Assembly: GCA_913050015.1 (NCBI GenBank)
Contig: CAJXAZ010000001.1
Span: 1-64,000 of the forward strand
DNA length: 64,000 bases
Reading direction: 5' to 3'
DNA from: an uncultured Gammaproteobacteria bacterium
GTDB lineage: Bacteria > Pseudomonadota > Gammaproteobacteria > Magnimaribacterales > D2472
Below the pieces are notes generated by a model, which was given only the letters and a program-made list of their open reading frames with translations, made no database searches and had not been told where the DNA came from. Positions within the stretch are counted from its first letter, which is position 1. The number at the start of each line of letters is the position of its first letter. The position numbers and the translations under genes are program-made. This document shows, one piece after another, positions 1 to 9,285 of the stretch.

Positions 1-70
1 AGTTGAAGAAGTTGCAGTTGAAGAAGTTGCAGTTGAAGAAGTTGCAGTTGAAGAAGTTGCAGTTGAAGAA
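1..70 (+). repeat. 15-bp tandem repeat (4.7 copies) inside rpsB tail
   Basis: Four perfect 15-base units (1-15, 16-30, 31-45, 46-60) and a 10-base partial fifth unit (61-70) encode VEEVA repeats. The unit length is a multiple of three, so gain or loss of a unit keeps the rpsB frame. The array starts at or before base 1, so its true copy number is not visible. Confidence 0.95.
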
Positions 71-94
71 ACAAAAGATAAGGAAGAAAAGTAA
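1..94 (+). CDS. rpsB: 30S ribosomal protein S2, C-terminal tail only (partial)
   Basis: Only the last 30 codons are in the window, read in frame from base 2 to a TAA at 92-94. The visible part is an acidic tail: four copies of the pentapeptide VEEVA, then VEE and TKDKEEK. No S2 core is visible. The assignment rests on position directly upstream of tsf, the conserved rpsB-tsf pair, two bases before the tsf ATG. S2 sits on the small subunit and helps recruit S1. Many S2 proteins have a variable C-terminal extension, but this one is an exact DNA-level tandem repeat. The identity is an inference from context. Confidence 0.75.
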   Translation, partial: VEEVAVEEVAVEEVAVEEVAVEETKDKEEK

Positions 95-96
95 AA

Positions 97-954
97 ATGG
101 AAGTTAAAGCATCTCAAGTAAAAGAGTTAAGAGATATGACGGGTGTTGCTATGATGGAATGCAAAAAAGCACTTGTTGAATGCGATGGAGATATAGAGAA
201 AGCCTTAGATTTATTAAGATCGAATAGCGCATTAAAAGCTGAGAAAAAAGCTTCTAGAGTTGCAGCAGATGGTATTTTAAGAACCTCTCAAGGTGATGGC
301 TTCGCTACTTTAATAGAAATAAATTCTGAGACTGACTTTGCTATCAAAGATAGTAACTTTATGGCTTTTACAGACGAAGTTCATAAATACATATCATCTA
401 AGAAAGTTGATGATATCTCTGAATTTGAAAACTCAGAGATAGAAGAAAAGAGAAAGGCTTTGATTCAAACTATTGGTGAAAATATTCAATTAAGAAGACT
501 TGAAACATTAAGTGTTGGTAAAGATATGAGTGCAGGAGTTTACCTTCATTCAGACTCTAAGCTTGGAGCTCTTGTAGTTGTCTCTGGTGGAGATGAAGCT
601 CTTGCAAAGGATATTGCAATGCATGTCGCAGCCTTTAATCCTTTATGTCTATCTCAAGATGACATTGATCCTAAGGTTCTTGAAAGAGAGAAAGCAATAT
701 ATTTAGTTCAAGCAGAAGAATCAGGAAAGCCCCAAGAGATCATGGAAAAAATGATTGAAGGTAAGTTAAATAGATTTTTATCTGAAGTTTCTTTGATGTC
801 TCAGGGATTTGTTAAAGACCCAGATACTTCTATTGAAAAATTACTAGAAGCTAATAATGCAAAAATTGAATCTTTCTCTAGACTTAAAGTGGGTGAAGGG
901 ATCGAGGTCTCAACTATGAGTTTTGCCGATGAGGTAGCTGAGCAGTTAAAATAA
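97..954 (+). CDS. tsf: Elongation factor Ts
   Basis: 285 aa, the usual length. EF-Ts is the cytoplasmic guanine-nucleotide exchange factor that recycles EF-Tu from its GDP to its GTP form. The N-terminal UBA-like helical domain carries [16 protein letters not shown] at about residues 11-26, and the second family signature [14 protein letters not shown] is near residue 78. Two core subdomains and a C-terminal helix follow. It starts two bases after the rpsB stop and is followed closely by pyrH and frr, the standard translation-factor operon. Translation is probably coupled to rpsB because no separate promoter is visible. Confidence 0.98.
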   Translation: MEVKASQVKELRDMTGVAMMECKKALVECDGDIEKALDLLRSNSALKAEKKASRVAADGILRTSQGDGFATLIEINSETDFAIKDSNFMAFTDEVHKYISSKKVDDISEFENSEIEEKRKALIQTIGENIQLRRLETLSVGKDMSAGVYLHSDSKLGALVVVSGGDEALAKDIAMHVAAFNPLCLSQDDIDPKVLEREKAIYLVQAEESGKPQEIMEKMIEGKLNRFLSEVSLMSQGFVKDPDTSIEKLLEANNAKIESFSRLKVGEGIEVSTMSFADEVAEQLK

Positions 955-958
955 TTTA

Positions 959-1672
959 ATGTCTACACTTTCACACAAAAGAATCCTCGTAAAATTTAGC
1001 GGAGAGTCTGTTGCTGGTGATGATGAGCACGGAATAGATCCTAAAATCCTAGATAGTATGGCCGCTTCAGTTGGCTCTTGCACAGAGCTCGGAGTTCAAA
1101 TAGGTATAGTTATTGGCGGGGGAAATCTTTTTAGAGGCGAGAAATTAAGCAAAGCTGGCATGGATAGAGTCGCAGGCGATCATATGGGTATGCTTGCAAC
1201 AGTCATGAATGGTATTGCCTTAAGAGATTCTTTAGAAAGAGCTGGTATTAAAACTAGAGTTATGTCTGCTATCCCTATGGGTGGCTTGGTTGAGCATTAT
1301 GATAGAAGACTTGCGATCCAACTTTTAAGTGATGGGTATGTTGTTATTTTTACAGCAGGTACAGGCAACCCATTCTTTACAACAGATACAGCTGGATGCC
1401 TTAGAGCAATTGAAACTCAATCCGAACTAATGCTCAAAGCAACTAGAGTTGATGGCGTTTACGATGCAGATCCTGAGATAAACAAAAATGCAAAATTTTA
1501 TCCAGAATTATCATTTGATGAAGCTATATCAAAAAATTTAAAGGTAATGGATGCTACAGCGTTAACACTTGCAAGAGACCACCATCTACCAATTAGAGTT
1601 TTTAATGTTAATACCCCAAATGCTTTGAAAGATATAGTTTGCGGAGAGAAAATAGGTACGTTAATATCATAA
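959..1672 (+). CDS. pyrH: UMP kinase
   Basis: 237 aa amino-acid-kinase-fold enzyme that phosphorylates UMP to UDP for pyrimidine nucleotide supply. The N-terminal KFSGESVAG loop (12-20) and the GGGNLFRG glycine motif (53-60) are the phosphate-binding elements. [14 protein letters not shown] and the [13 protein letters not shown] segment match bacterial hexameric UMP kinases. It lies in the conserved rpsB-tsf-pyrH-frr order, four bases after tsf and one base before frr. Confidence 0.97.
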   Translation: MSTLSHKRILVKFSGESVAGDDEHGIDPKILDSMAASVGSCTELGVQIGIVIGGGNLFRGEKLSKAGMDRVAGDHMGMLATVMNGIALRDSLERAGIKTRVMSAIPMGGLVEHYDRRLAIQLLSDGYVVIFTAGTGNPFFTTDTAGCLRAIETQSELMLKATRVDGVYDADPEINKNAKFYPELSFDEAISKNLKVMDATALTLARDHHLPIRVFNVNTPNALKDIVCGEKIGTLIS

Positions 1673-1673
1673 T

Positions 1674-2228
1674 ATGAATGATTTAATTAATAAGACTTCC
1701 GAGAGAATGGATAAATCACTTTCATCACTACATCAAGCATTTAATAAAATTAGAACAGGTAGAGCTAATCCTTCTTTACTGGATGATGTAAAAATTGACT
1801 ACTATGGTAACTTGACGGCTTTAAACCAAGCAGCAAATATTAATGTTGAAGAGGGAAGGTCATTAGTTATCTCGCCATGGGATAAAAGCTTAATACCTGA
1901 GATAGAAAAAGCTATTATGAATGCAAATCTAGGTCTAAATCCTAGCACTTCATCAGATTTAATTAGAGTTACTATGCCCACTTTAACTGAAGAGACAAGA
2001 CAGGATTATATCAAGCAAGCAAGATCTGAGGCTGAAAATGCCAGGGTATCTATTAGAAATGGAAGAAGAGATGCCAATCAAGAAGCTAAAGAAAGCCAGT
2101 CAGCTGGTGATATGTCTGAAGATGACCTGAAGCGACTAGAGGATCTTATCCAAAAAGAAACTAATAAATTTATTGGTCTTATAGATTTAGAGTTGAAAAA
2201 TAAAGAATCTGACTTATTAGAAATTTAG
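1674..2228 (+). CDS. frr: Ribosome recycling factor
   Basis: 184 aa, typical for RRF. With EF-G it splits post-termination ribosomes. The family segment FNKIRTGRANPSLLDDVKID lies near residues 23-42, and the long C-terminal helix rich in charged residues (DLKRLEDLIQKETNKFIGLID) belongs to the three-helix bundle. It begins one base after the pyrH stop, so translational coupling is likely. A uppS gene follows, the order found in Pseudomonas-like genomes. Confidence 0.97.
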   Translation: MNDLINKTSERMDKSLSSLHQAFNKIRTGRANPSLLDDVKIDYYGNLTALNQAANINVEEGRSLVISPWDKSLIPEIEKAIMNANLGLNPSTSSDLIRVTMPTLTEETRQDYIKQARSEAENARVSIRNGRRDANQEAKESQSAGDMSEDDLKRLEDLIQKETNKFIGLIDLELKNKESDLLEI

Positions 2229-2238
2229 ATAGCCAACC

Positions 2239-2967
2239 ATGGCTAACATAATCAAAAAAAAATCCCGAAAAACTCCTAAAAATATTGCAATTATTATGGA
2301 TGGTAATGGTCGGTGGGCTATTGCTAACTCTTTAAATGTTAGTAAAGGTCATAAACAAGGAGTCGAGGTTGTTAGAGCTATAGTTGAGGAATCCGTGAGG
2401 CAAAAGATCGATTCATTAACACTATACGCATTTAGTTCTGAGAATTGGTCTCGACCAAAGGCGGAAGTAGCGGCAATAAAACAATTAGTACTCAAGGCTA
2501 TTGAAGAACAAGTACCTGAACTTATAGAGCAAAAAGTTAAGCTAAAGTTCTTTGGTCACACAGGCGACTTCGGGAAAAAAATAATAAAAAAAATTAATGA
2601 AGCAGAAAATAATACATTTTCTGAAAATCCTTCATTACAATTAAATGTAGCTCTTGGTTATGGTGGAAGACAAGATATTGTAGACTTAACAAAAGAAATT
2701 TCTTTAAGAGTCCAGCAGGGAAAAATTCAGTTATCGGATATAAATGAAGATCTTATAAATGAATACTCTTGCTCGCCTGTAAGTGACATTGATTTATTAA
2801 TCAGAACCGGCGGCGACAAGAGAATAAGTAACTTCCTTCTATATCAAGTTGCTTATTCAGAAATATTATTTGTTGATAAGTACTGGCCAGATTTTTCAAA
2901 AGAAGATTTTATTAAATGCATAGAAAATTTTAAAAAAGTGAGTAGAAGGTTTGGAAAAAGAGTTTAA
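2239..2967 (+). CDS. uppS: Undecaprenyl diphosphate synthase (cis-prenyltransferase)
   Basis: 242 aa. Condenses isopentenyl diphosphate onto farnesyl diphosphate to give the C55 carrier used for peptidoglycan and O-antigen. The N-terminal MDGNGRWA motif (20-27) contains the catalytic Asp, followed by GHKQGVEVV. The C-terminal RTGGDKRISNFLL and the W-x-D-F segment are the other conserved regions. The acidic residue after RTGG is Asp rather than the common Glu, a mild change. The 3' end overlaps the next gene, cdsA, by 17 bases. Confidence 0.97.
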   Translation: MANIIKKKSRKTPKNIAIIMDGNGRWAIANSLNVSKGHKQGVEVVRAIVEESVRQKIDSLTLYAFSSENWSRPKAEVAAIKQLVLKAIEEQVPELIEQKVKLKFFGHTGDFGKKIIKKINEAENNTFSENPSLQLNVALGYGGRQDIVDLTKEISLRVQQGKIQLSDINEDLINEYSCSPVSDIDLLIRTGGDKRISNFLLYQVAYSEILFVDKYWPDFSKEDFIKCIENFKKVSRRFGKRV

Positions 2968-3769
2968 ATCAAAGTTTATAACTAGGTCATTAACAGGATT
3001 AGGAATAGTTCTACCTCTAGTCACCTTAATTTATTTAGAAAATTTATATTTTTTTTATGCTGCTACTGCTGCAATAACCCTTCTTGCAATATATGAATGG
3101 AGAGCAAACTCGCAGGACAAGGGCTTTACATTAGATATTATTTCAATTCTTACATTTTTAGCTTTTTTTCTAGCATTTTCATCTAAATTTTTATTTCTTT
3201 ATACTTTAGGTATTTCTATATTATGGATATTTTTTACCCTCTGCTTGATATCAAACAAGTTAGATAAATTTAAAAATATTTCTTTTAATAATACATTTCT
3301 AAGATCTGCATTGCCTATGGGGTTCTTCGCTAGCTCAATTTTTCTTGTCAACCATGATGCTTTTTTTGCAGTATCTAATTTCTATCTTTTTTTAATTATT
3401 GTTTTTAATTCAGCTATCTCTGATAGCTCCGCTTATTTGATTGGCTCCGCCTTGGGCAAGACACCTTTGTTAAAAAACATTAGCCCAAATAAAACAGTCG
3501 AAGGTTTTATTGGAGGAGTTATTGGAGCAGGATTGTTTGGGGTAATTCTATCCTTTCTTCTAAATATGAATTTGCTTATTATTCCTTTATTGATTATTGG
3601 ATCTTTTTTTTCCTTTGCTGGAGATTACTTTTTTAGCTTCCTTAAAAGGCAGAGTGGAGTTAAAGATACGGGATCAATCCTCCCAGGCCACGGAGGCATT
3701 TTAGATAGAATAGATTCACATCTTCCTTCTATGCCTATCCTTGTTGTCTTAATTAGCTACCTTGCCTAA
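2951..3769 (+). CDS. cdsA: Phosphatidate cytidylyltransferase
   Basis: 272 aa integral membrane enzyme that makes CDP-diacylglycerol from CTP and phosphatidic acid, the branch point of phospholipid synthesis. About seven to eight hydrophobic segments are visible. The signature ISPNKTVEGFIGG lies near residues 174-186, and the C-terminal KDTGSILPGHGGILDRIDS is the CDP-alcohol synthesis motif with the metal-binding Asp. TTG start inside the uppS 3' end (17-base overlap). The stop overlaps the dxr ATG by one base (TAATG). Confidence 0.96.
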   Translation: MEKEFKSKFITRSLTGLGIVLPLVTLIYLENLYFFYAATAAITLLAIYEWRANSQDKGFTLDIISILTFLAFFLAFSSKFLFLYTLGISILWIFFTLCLISNKLDKFKNISFNNTFLRSALPMGFFASSIFLVNHDAFFAVSNFYLFLIIVFNSAISDSSAYLIGSALGKTPLLKNISPNKTVEGFIGGVIGAGLFGVILSFLLNMNLLIIPLLIIGSFFSFAGDYFFSFLKRQSGVKDTGSILPGHGGILDRIDSHLPSMPILVVLISYLA

Positions 3770-4923
3770 TGAAAAATATACTTTTACTTGGAGCAACGGG
3801 CAGTATTGGTGATAGTGCGCTTGATGTTATCTTTCAAAATCCAGAGAGCTTAAATCTTTACGGAATGGCATTTAACTCAAATATTGACAAAGCCTTAGAT
3901 ATCGCCAATAAATTCTTTCCTGATTATGCTTATATAGAAAATTCTAATCATCAAAAAACGCTAATTGAAAAAGTTCACGCTAAGACAGAAATTCTATCTG
4001 GAAAAGATGAGCTACATAATTTATTAAATGATCCTAAGGTTGATGTAATTATCTCAGCTATATCTGGTTTTTCCGGTCTTGAGACAACCTTAATGGCCGC
4101 TAAAACAGGTAAAACTATACTTCTTGCTAATAAAGAAAGCATAGTTGTTGCTGGAGATATAATTTTACCATTGGCTAAAGAATTCAATACTAATGTAATA
4201 CCTATAGATAGTGAACATAATGCAATTTTTCAATGCTTAGTTGGAGAGAGGGCTAAAGAAGATGTTTCCAAAATTATTATTACCGCATCTGGGGGACCTT
4301 TTATAAACAAGTCTCTAGATGAGCTTGAAATGGTAACTAAGGAACAGGCGCTGAAGCATCCTAATTGGGAAATGGGATCAAAGATATCAATAGATTCCGC
4401 AACACTTGTTAATAAATGTCTTGAGCTTATTGAGGCAAAATACCTTTTTGATTTAAATGAAAAGTTCTTTAAGTTAGTTGTTCACCCACAGAGCATAGTT
4501 CATTCAATTGTTACTTATATAGATGGTTCTAGCATATGTCAGATGAGCAATCCTGATATGAGAGTTCCAATATCTCACGCACTATCTGGAATAAATAGAT
4601 TGCCTATTAATTTTTTAGAAATAGATTTTTCTTCCCTAGATCTAACATTTCAAGAATTTCCTAAAGACAGAGCTCATATAGTTAATATAGCTAGAGAAAT
4701 ATGCAATTCTGGAGGCTCTTCTGGAACTGTCTTTAATGCAGCAAATGAAATTGCGGTAGCAAGCTTTCTAGAAGATAAAATAAAGTTTAGTCAAATTTAT
4801 GATGTTATTTATAGAACTTTTGACTTGATGCCTTTGTCTAACAATTTAAGTATAGAGGCAATTTACGAAATAGATAATCAATCACGCAGGGAGGCAGAGA
4901 AGGTGGTAAAATCCCTCACTTAA
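3769..4923 (+). CDS. dxr: 1-deoxy-D-xylulose 5-phosphate reductoisomerase
   Basis: 384 aa. Second step of the non-mevalonate isoprenoid pathway, NADPH-dependent conversion of DXP to MEP. The NADPH-binding GATGSIGDSAL is at residues 8-18. The metal-binding segment PIDSEHNAIFQ and the substrate-binding ITASGGPF loop follow, and the C-terminal helical domain is complete. It sits between cdsA and rseP with uppS upstream, so isoprenoid precursor and C55 carrier synthesis are clustered. The ATG shares its A with the cdsA stop. Confidence 0.97.
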   Translation: MKNILLLGATGSIGDSALDVIFQNPESLNLYGMAFNSNIDKALDIANKFFPDYAYIENSNHQKTLIEKVHAKTEILSGKDELHNLLNDPKVDVIISAISGFSGLETTLMAAKTGKTILLANKESIVVAGDIILPLAKEFNTNVIPIDSEHNAIFQCLVGERAKEDVSKIIITASGGPFINKSLDELEMVTKEQALKHPNWEMGSKISIDSATLVNKCLELIEAKYLFDLNEKFFKLVVHPQSIVHSIVTYIDGSSICQMSNPDMRVPISHALSGINRLPINFLEIDFSSLDLTFQEFPKDRAHIVNIAREICNSGGSSGTVFNAANEIAVASFLEDKIKFSQIYDVIYRTFDLMPLSNNLSIEAIYEIDNQSRREAEKVVKSLT

Positions 4924-4930
4924 AATAATT

Positions 4931-6289
4931 ATGACAGCACTAATATACATAGCATCCTTTCTAGTCCTCTTGGGCGTTCTAGTTACTATTCATGAGTATG
5001 GTCATTTCATAGTTGCAAGAATGTGTAAAGTCCACGTCCAGAGGTTTTCTCTAGGAATGGGACCGGTTATTTACAAAAGATTAGATAAGCACGGAACTGA
5101 AATTGCCTTATCTCTTTTACCCTTAGGTGGATATGTTTCAATGATTACTGATAGGTTAATTGAATTAGAGCCAGAGGTCAGAGAGCAATTAACTGAAGAG
5201 CAGATAAAGAATACTTTTGACTCTAGACCAAAATGGCAAAGAGCATCAATAATGATCGCTGGGCCATTGGCAAACTTTCTTCTATCAATTTTTATTTTTT
5301 CTATAATCTTTTTAAATACCCCGGACCCTCAAACAGTTCCTGTAATTAAAGAAGTTGGTAGCTCAATAGTCCTTAAATCTTCTGACCAATTTATTCTTCC
5401 TGGCGATAGAATCTCATCTATAAATTCTGTAAATGTAAATGAATCAAAAGATTTGAATTTAGAATTACTTTCGCTCGCCGGATTAACAGGCTATATAGAT
5501 TTAGGTATTAAGAGACTAGATATTAATGAAATTGTTAATGTTAATATTTATGTTGAAGACTTTCTGCCAACATCAGAATCACAAACCATGCCATTGGCTT
5601 ATTTGGGCCTGACTATAGATTACAAAATGAAACCAATAATTGGTCAAACGGTTTCAGGTGGTCCTGCTAGTCTTGCAAAGATTGAGGCTAATGATGTTGT
5701 CTTGAGCATAGGCAGTTCAAGAATAGATTATGCAAGTGATATAAGAGAATCTATATCATCTATGCCAAATAGAGATATTTCTATAAAAGTTTTAAGAAAT
5801 GATAATGTAATTGATATACCTGTAAGTATAGGATCTCGTGTCAATGACTTAGGAGATGAGATTGGTGTATTAGGAGTATCATTTGGTACAAAAAGATCAT
5901 TTTTACAAGCCTTTTCAAAAGGTGTTTATGAGACATACAATCTCAGTATTAAGACCCTCCAGTTTATTGGAAAAATGCTGACTGGTAATATGGGTGCTGA
6001 GAACCTTAGCGGACCTATAGGCATAGCTCAAATGGCTGGAAATACTGCACAAGCAGGGCTTCTCCCATTCATGTATCTAATGGCTCTTCTTAGTATTAGT
6101 CTAGGTGTTCTCAATTTACTACCCATTCCTGTTCTAGATGGAGGTCAACTAACACTTCTCGGTATAGAGGCGGTTAGAGGAAAGCCTTTATCAGAAAAAA
6201 CAGAAAATTTTATTTATACCGGTGGGGCAGTTATGGTCGGTGCATTGATGATATTTGCCATTTTTAATGACGTATCAAGATTTTTCTAG
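4931..6289 (+). CDS. rseP: RIP-family site-2 zinc metalloprotease RseP
   Basis: 452 aa inner-membrane protease. In relatives it cuts the anti-sigma-E factor RseA and clears leftover signal peptides. The zinc motif HEYGH (21-25) lies in the first transmembrane segment, and the partner motif LLPIPVLDGGQL is near the C-terminus. Two periplasmic PDZ-like regions lie between. Four hydrophobic segments in all. It is directly upstream of bamA, as in most Gammaproteobacteria, which ties envelope stress control to outer-membrane assembly. Confidence 0.97.
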   Translation: MTALIYIASFLVLLGVLVTIHEYGHFIVARMCKVHVQRFSLGMGPVIYKRLDKHGTEIALSLLPLGGYVSMITDRLIELEPEVREQLTEEQIKNTFDSRPKWQRASIMIAGPLANFLLSIFIFSIIFLNTPDPQTVPVIKEVGSSIVLKSSDQFILPGDRISSINSVNVNESKDLNLELLSLAGLTGYIDLGIKRLDINEIVNVNIYVEDFLPTSESQTMPLAYLGLTIDYKMKPIIGQTVSGGPASLAKIEANDVVLSIGSSRIDYASDIRESISSMPNRDISIKVLRNDNVIDIPVSIGSRVNDLGDEIGVLGVSFGTKRSFLQAFSKGVYETYNLSIKTLQFIGKMLTGNMGAENLSGPIGIAQMAGNTAQAGLLPFMYLMALLSISLGVLNLLPIPVLDGGQLTLLGIEAVRGKPLSEKTENFIYTGGAVMVGALMIFAIFNDVSRFF

Positions 6290-6297
6290 GAACTTAA

Positions 6298-8712
6298 TTG
6301 AAAACATTTAAATTATATTTACTAAGCTTTTTATTAACATCTCAACTATTTGCATTTGAGGAATTTTTAGTTGGAGATATTAGGATAATAGGCCTTCAAA
6401 GAGTCTCAACAGGAAGTATTTTTAATGTTATTCCTATAAGTGTTGGCGATAAGATTAATACGAGAAAATCATCTGACATTACTAGATCTCTTTTTGCAAC
6501 TGAGCAGTTTAACGATGTCCAAATTGGAAAAGATGGTAATACTTTAATAATAACAGTTACAGAAAGACCTTCAATATCAGCTATTGATATTTCTGGTAAC
6601 AAGGCTCTAAAAACTGAGCAGCTTATGGAAAGTTTGGACGGCGTTGGTATTAAAGAAGGAGAAGTATACAAAAGATCTACATTGGAAAAAGTTAAATCTG
6701 AGCTAATAAGATCTTATGCATCAAATGGAAGATATGGAGCTGACGTCGAAATAGAAGAGATCAAGAAACCAAGAAATAGAATTGAAGTCAAGATTGAGGT
6801 TGATGAAGGCAAAAGTGCAAAAATAAAAAAAATTAATATCATCGGAAATGAGATATTTTCTAATGAAGACCTTCTAAAGGGATTTGAGTTATCTGAGGGC
6901 GCATTTTTTTCATTCCTATCTAATGATGATGCCTACTCAAGAGAAAAGCTTAAGGGTGATATAGAGTCTCTAGAATCATTTTATCGCGATAGGGGATATA
7001 TTAAATTTTCATTAGAGTCATCGCAAATAAGCCTATCAAGAGATAAAAAATCAATATATATAACCTTTAATGTTATTGAGGGTGATAAATATAATATTAA
7101 AGATGTAGAAGTTATTGGCGATATACCTTTTGAAAAGGAAGCTTATGAAGACATAACTAATTCATTGAAAGATCAGACTTACTCACAAGCTCAAATTACA
7201 GCTATCGAAGAATATTTTATAAGTATTCTAGGCAATCAAGGCTATGCATTTGCTGAAGTTAGCGGTGAGCCTGAAATAGATGACGACTCCCAGGATGTTA
7301 AATTAATTTTTAGTATTGATCCTGGTGCTAGAACCTATACAAGAAAAATATTATTTACAGGTAATGAAATTACTCAGGACTATGTTCTAAGAAGAGAGAT
7401 GCGACAGTATGAGGGCGCTTGGACAAATGACGCTAGTATTGAAAATTCAAAGATAAGATTAGAGAGATTGGGCTACTTTAAAGAGGTGTCAGTTGAGACT
7501 ACACCTGTTCCAGGAACTGATGATCAAGTTGATATTACATTTAATGTTGACGAGGAAACAACTGGATCTATAGGCGGTAATGTTGGTTATAGTGACTTTG
7601 GTCTTATGCTTGGCTTTAATCTTCAAGAGCAAAATTTTTTAGGCACCGGTAATACTGTTGGAATAGGCATTAATCAAAATGTTTATACTAAAAGCTACAA
7701 TCTGTCTTTCCAAGATCCTTACGCAACAAAAGACGGAGTCAGTCTTGGCTATAACTTATATTTTAGAGAAACAGATTATGGAGAGTTTAATGTTGCCAAC
7801 TATCTAACTAACTCTGCGGGAATTGGAGCTCAGTTTGGTTATCCAGTTTCAGATATAACCAGAGTCGGATTAAGTCTAACTTATGATAAAACAGATATTG
7901 ATATCGGAAGCAGTCCTGCAAGGGAGATATGGGATTTTACTAACTCTGAAGGTAATATATTTGAAACATTAACAGCTCAAACATCTTGGCAAAGAGTTAC
8001 TCTTAATAGAGGTACCTTTCCAACAGATGGAGCCTCAAGTGCTATAAGTCTATCCTCAACACTACCTGGTAGTGATATAAATTACTATAGATTCAATATT
8101 AGGCAAAAGTATTATCAACCTCTATCTCAAAATTTAGTATTTGGTTTTTCTGGAGAGATTGGATACTTATCTTCTTTTGGTGATACAGAAGAAACTCCTT
8201 TCTTTCAAAATTTTTATGCGGGAGGTCCAAGATCTTTAAGAGGTTTTGAATCAAATACACTAGGCCCTAGAAGTACCGAAGCACCTTGTTATGAGTTTAA
8301 TTATTCAGAAGGAACATGCCCAAATCTTATAGATACTGATGCTGATGGAATCGTTGATTATCCTTATTACAATCCATATGCCAATTCAAATACCCAAAGA
8401 AACCCTATTGGTGGAAACATTAAAATTGAAGGCAGCCTTCAACTAATATTTAGACTTCCATTTATTGAAGATCAAAGATCAATGAGATCTGCATTCTTTT
8501 TTGATTTTGGAAATGTTTTTTCTGATAACTGCAAAGAATATCAAATCAATTGTTATAAGCCAGCTATAGAGGATTTAAGGTACTCATATGGCGTAGGTGT
8601 TACCTGGATTACAGGATTTGGTCCTATGAGTTTTGCAATCTCAAAACCTACCAATGCTGGGCAATTTGAAGAAACAGAAGAATTCCAATTCACTGTAGGA
8701 AATGTATTCTAA
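6298..8712 (+). CDS. bamA: Outer membrane protein assembly factor BamA
   Basis: 804 aa, full length. The central subunit of the BAM complex that folds beta-barrel proteins into the outer membrane. A signal peptide ends around LFA at residue 19. Five POTRA domains follow to about residue 420, then a C-terminal Omp85 barrel ending in aromatic Phe. The GGPRSLRGFE segment is the conserved lid-lock (RGF) loop. TTG start chosen because it gives the complete signal peptide and lies 8 bases after rseP. A cysteine-containing surface-loop stretch (about 660-690) has the look of a calcium-binding acidic loop (DTDADGIVD). Confidence 0.97.
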   Translation: MKTFKLYLLSFLLTSQLFAFEEFLVGDIRIIGLQRVSTGSIFNVIPISVGDKINTRKSSDITRSLFATEQFNDVQIGKDGNTLIITVTERPSISAIDISGNKALKTEQLMESLDGVGIKEGEVYKRSTLEKVKSELIRSYASNGRYGADVEIEEIKKPRNRIEVKIEVDEGKSAKIKKINIIGNEIFSNEDLLKGFELSEGAFFSFLSNDDAYSREKLKGDIESLESFYRDRGYIKFSLESSQISLSRDKKSIYITFNVIEGDKYNIKDVEVIGDIPFEKEAYEDITNSLKDQTYSQAQITAIEEYFISILGNQGYAFAEVSGEPEIDDDSQDVKLIFSIDPGARTYTRKILFTGNEITQDYVLRREMRQYEGAWTNDASIENSKIRLERLGYFKEVSVETTPVPGTDDQVDITFNVDEETTGSIGGNVGYSDFGLMLGFNLQEQNFLGTGNTVGIGINQNVYTKSYNLSFQDPYATKDGVSLGYNLYFRETDYGEFNVANYLTNSAGIGAQFGYPVSDITRVGLSLTYDKTDIDIGSSPAREIWDFTNSEGNIFETLTAQTSWQRVTLNRGTFPTDGASSAISLSSTLPGSDINYYRFNIRQKYYQPLSQNLVFGFSGEIGYLSSFGDTEETPFFQNFYAGGPRSLRGFESNTLGPRSTEAPCYEFNYSEGTCPNLIDTDADGIVDYPYYNPYANSNTQRNPIGGNIKIEGSLQLIFRLPFIEDQRSMRSAFFFDFGNVFSDNCKEYQINCYKPAIEDLRYSYGVGVTWITGFGPMSFAISKPTNAGQFEETEEFQFTVGNVF

Positions 8713-8748
8713 TTAATATAAAATAAACATCACCAATAAGGGGAAATT

Positions 8749-9285
8749 ATGAAAAACGTATTTAAATTTTACTTGATAGCATTTTTGTTTGCTTCAGCAC
8801 CAGTATTTGCAGCAGAAGGTATTGCGGTAATAGACATGAGAACTGCTGTTTTAACTACACAGGCTGCTTCAGATGCCTTTAAGGCATTGGAAGAAAGTGC
8901 AAACTATTCTTCAAACTTAGAAGAAGCTCAGTCTATTCAAGCAGAAAGACAGGCTATCGCTGAGAAACTTCAAAAAGATGGCGAGACTTTATCTCAACAA
9001 GAGATTGCTCAAATGCAAAAAGATATTCAAGATAAAGGTAAAGATCTAGAATTTCTAGCTGGAAAAATACAACAAGCTCAAGAAGAGACAGCTCAAGCAG
9101 TTTTTGCTTCAACTGGACCAGCTATGCAAAAAATCATTGGTGAGCTAATTCAAGCAAAGCAAATTAAAGTATTGCTTCAAAAAAATGATAGCCTTTTATT
9201 TAGTGATCCTGCTCTTGATCTGACTGACGATGTTACATCAATGTTAGATGTTGCAGCTTCAGAGGCTAATACTCAGTCTGAGTAG
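8749..9285 (+). CDS. skp: Periplasmic chaperone Skp (OmpH family)
   Basis: 178 aa. Escorts unfolded outer-membrane proteins across the periplasm to BamA. Signal peptide with a hydrophobic core and cleavage expected around residue 21 (PVFA). The mature part begins with a short beta segment (GIAVIDMRTAVL) and is otherwise a Gln/Glu/Lys-rich coiled coil (about 55-125) forming the chaperone tentacles. A good ribosome site (aagggg) precedes the ATG. Its stop overlaps the GTG of lpxD by one base. Confidence 0.92.
   Translation: MKNVFKFYLIAFLFASAPVFAAEGIAVIDMRTAVLTTQAASDAFKALEESANYSSNLEEAQSIQAERQAIAEKLQKDGETLSQQEIAQMQKDIQDKGKDLEFLAGKIQQAQEETAQAVFASTGPAMQKIIGELIQAKQIKVLLQKNDSLLFSDPALDLTDDVTSMLDVAASEANTQSE

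Noticed and set aside
1..70. CRISPR or other repeat array
   Set aside because: The 15-base units are contiguous, have no spacers and are in frame with rpsB.
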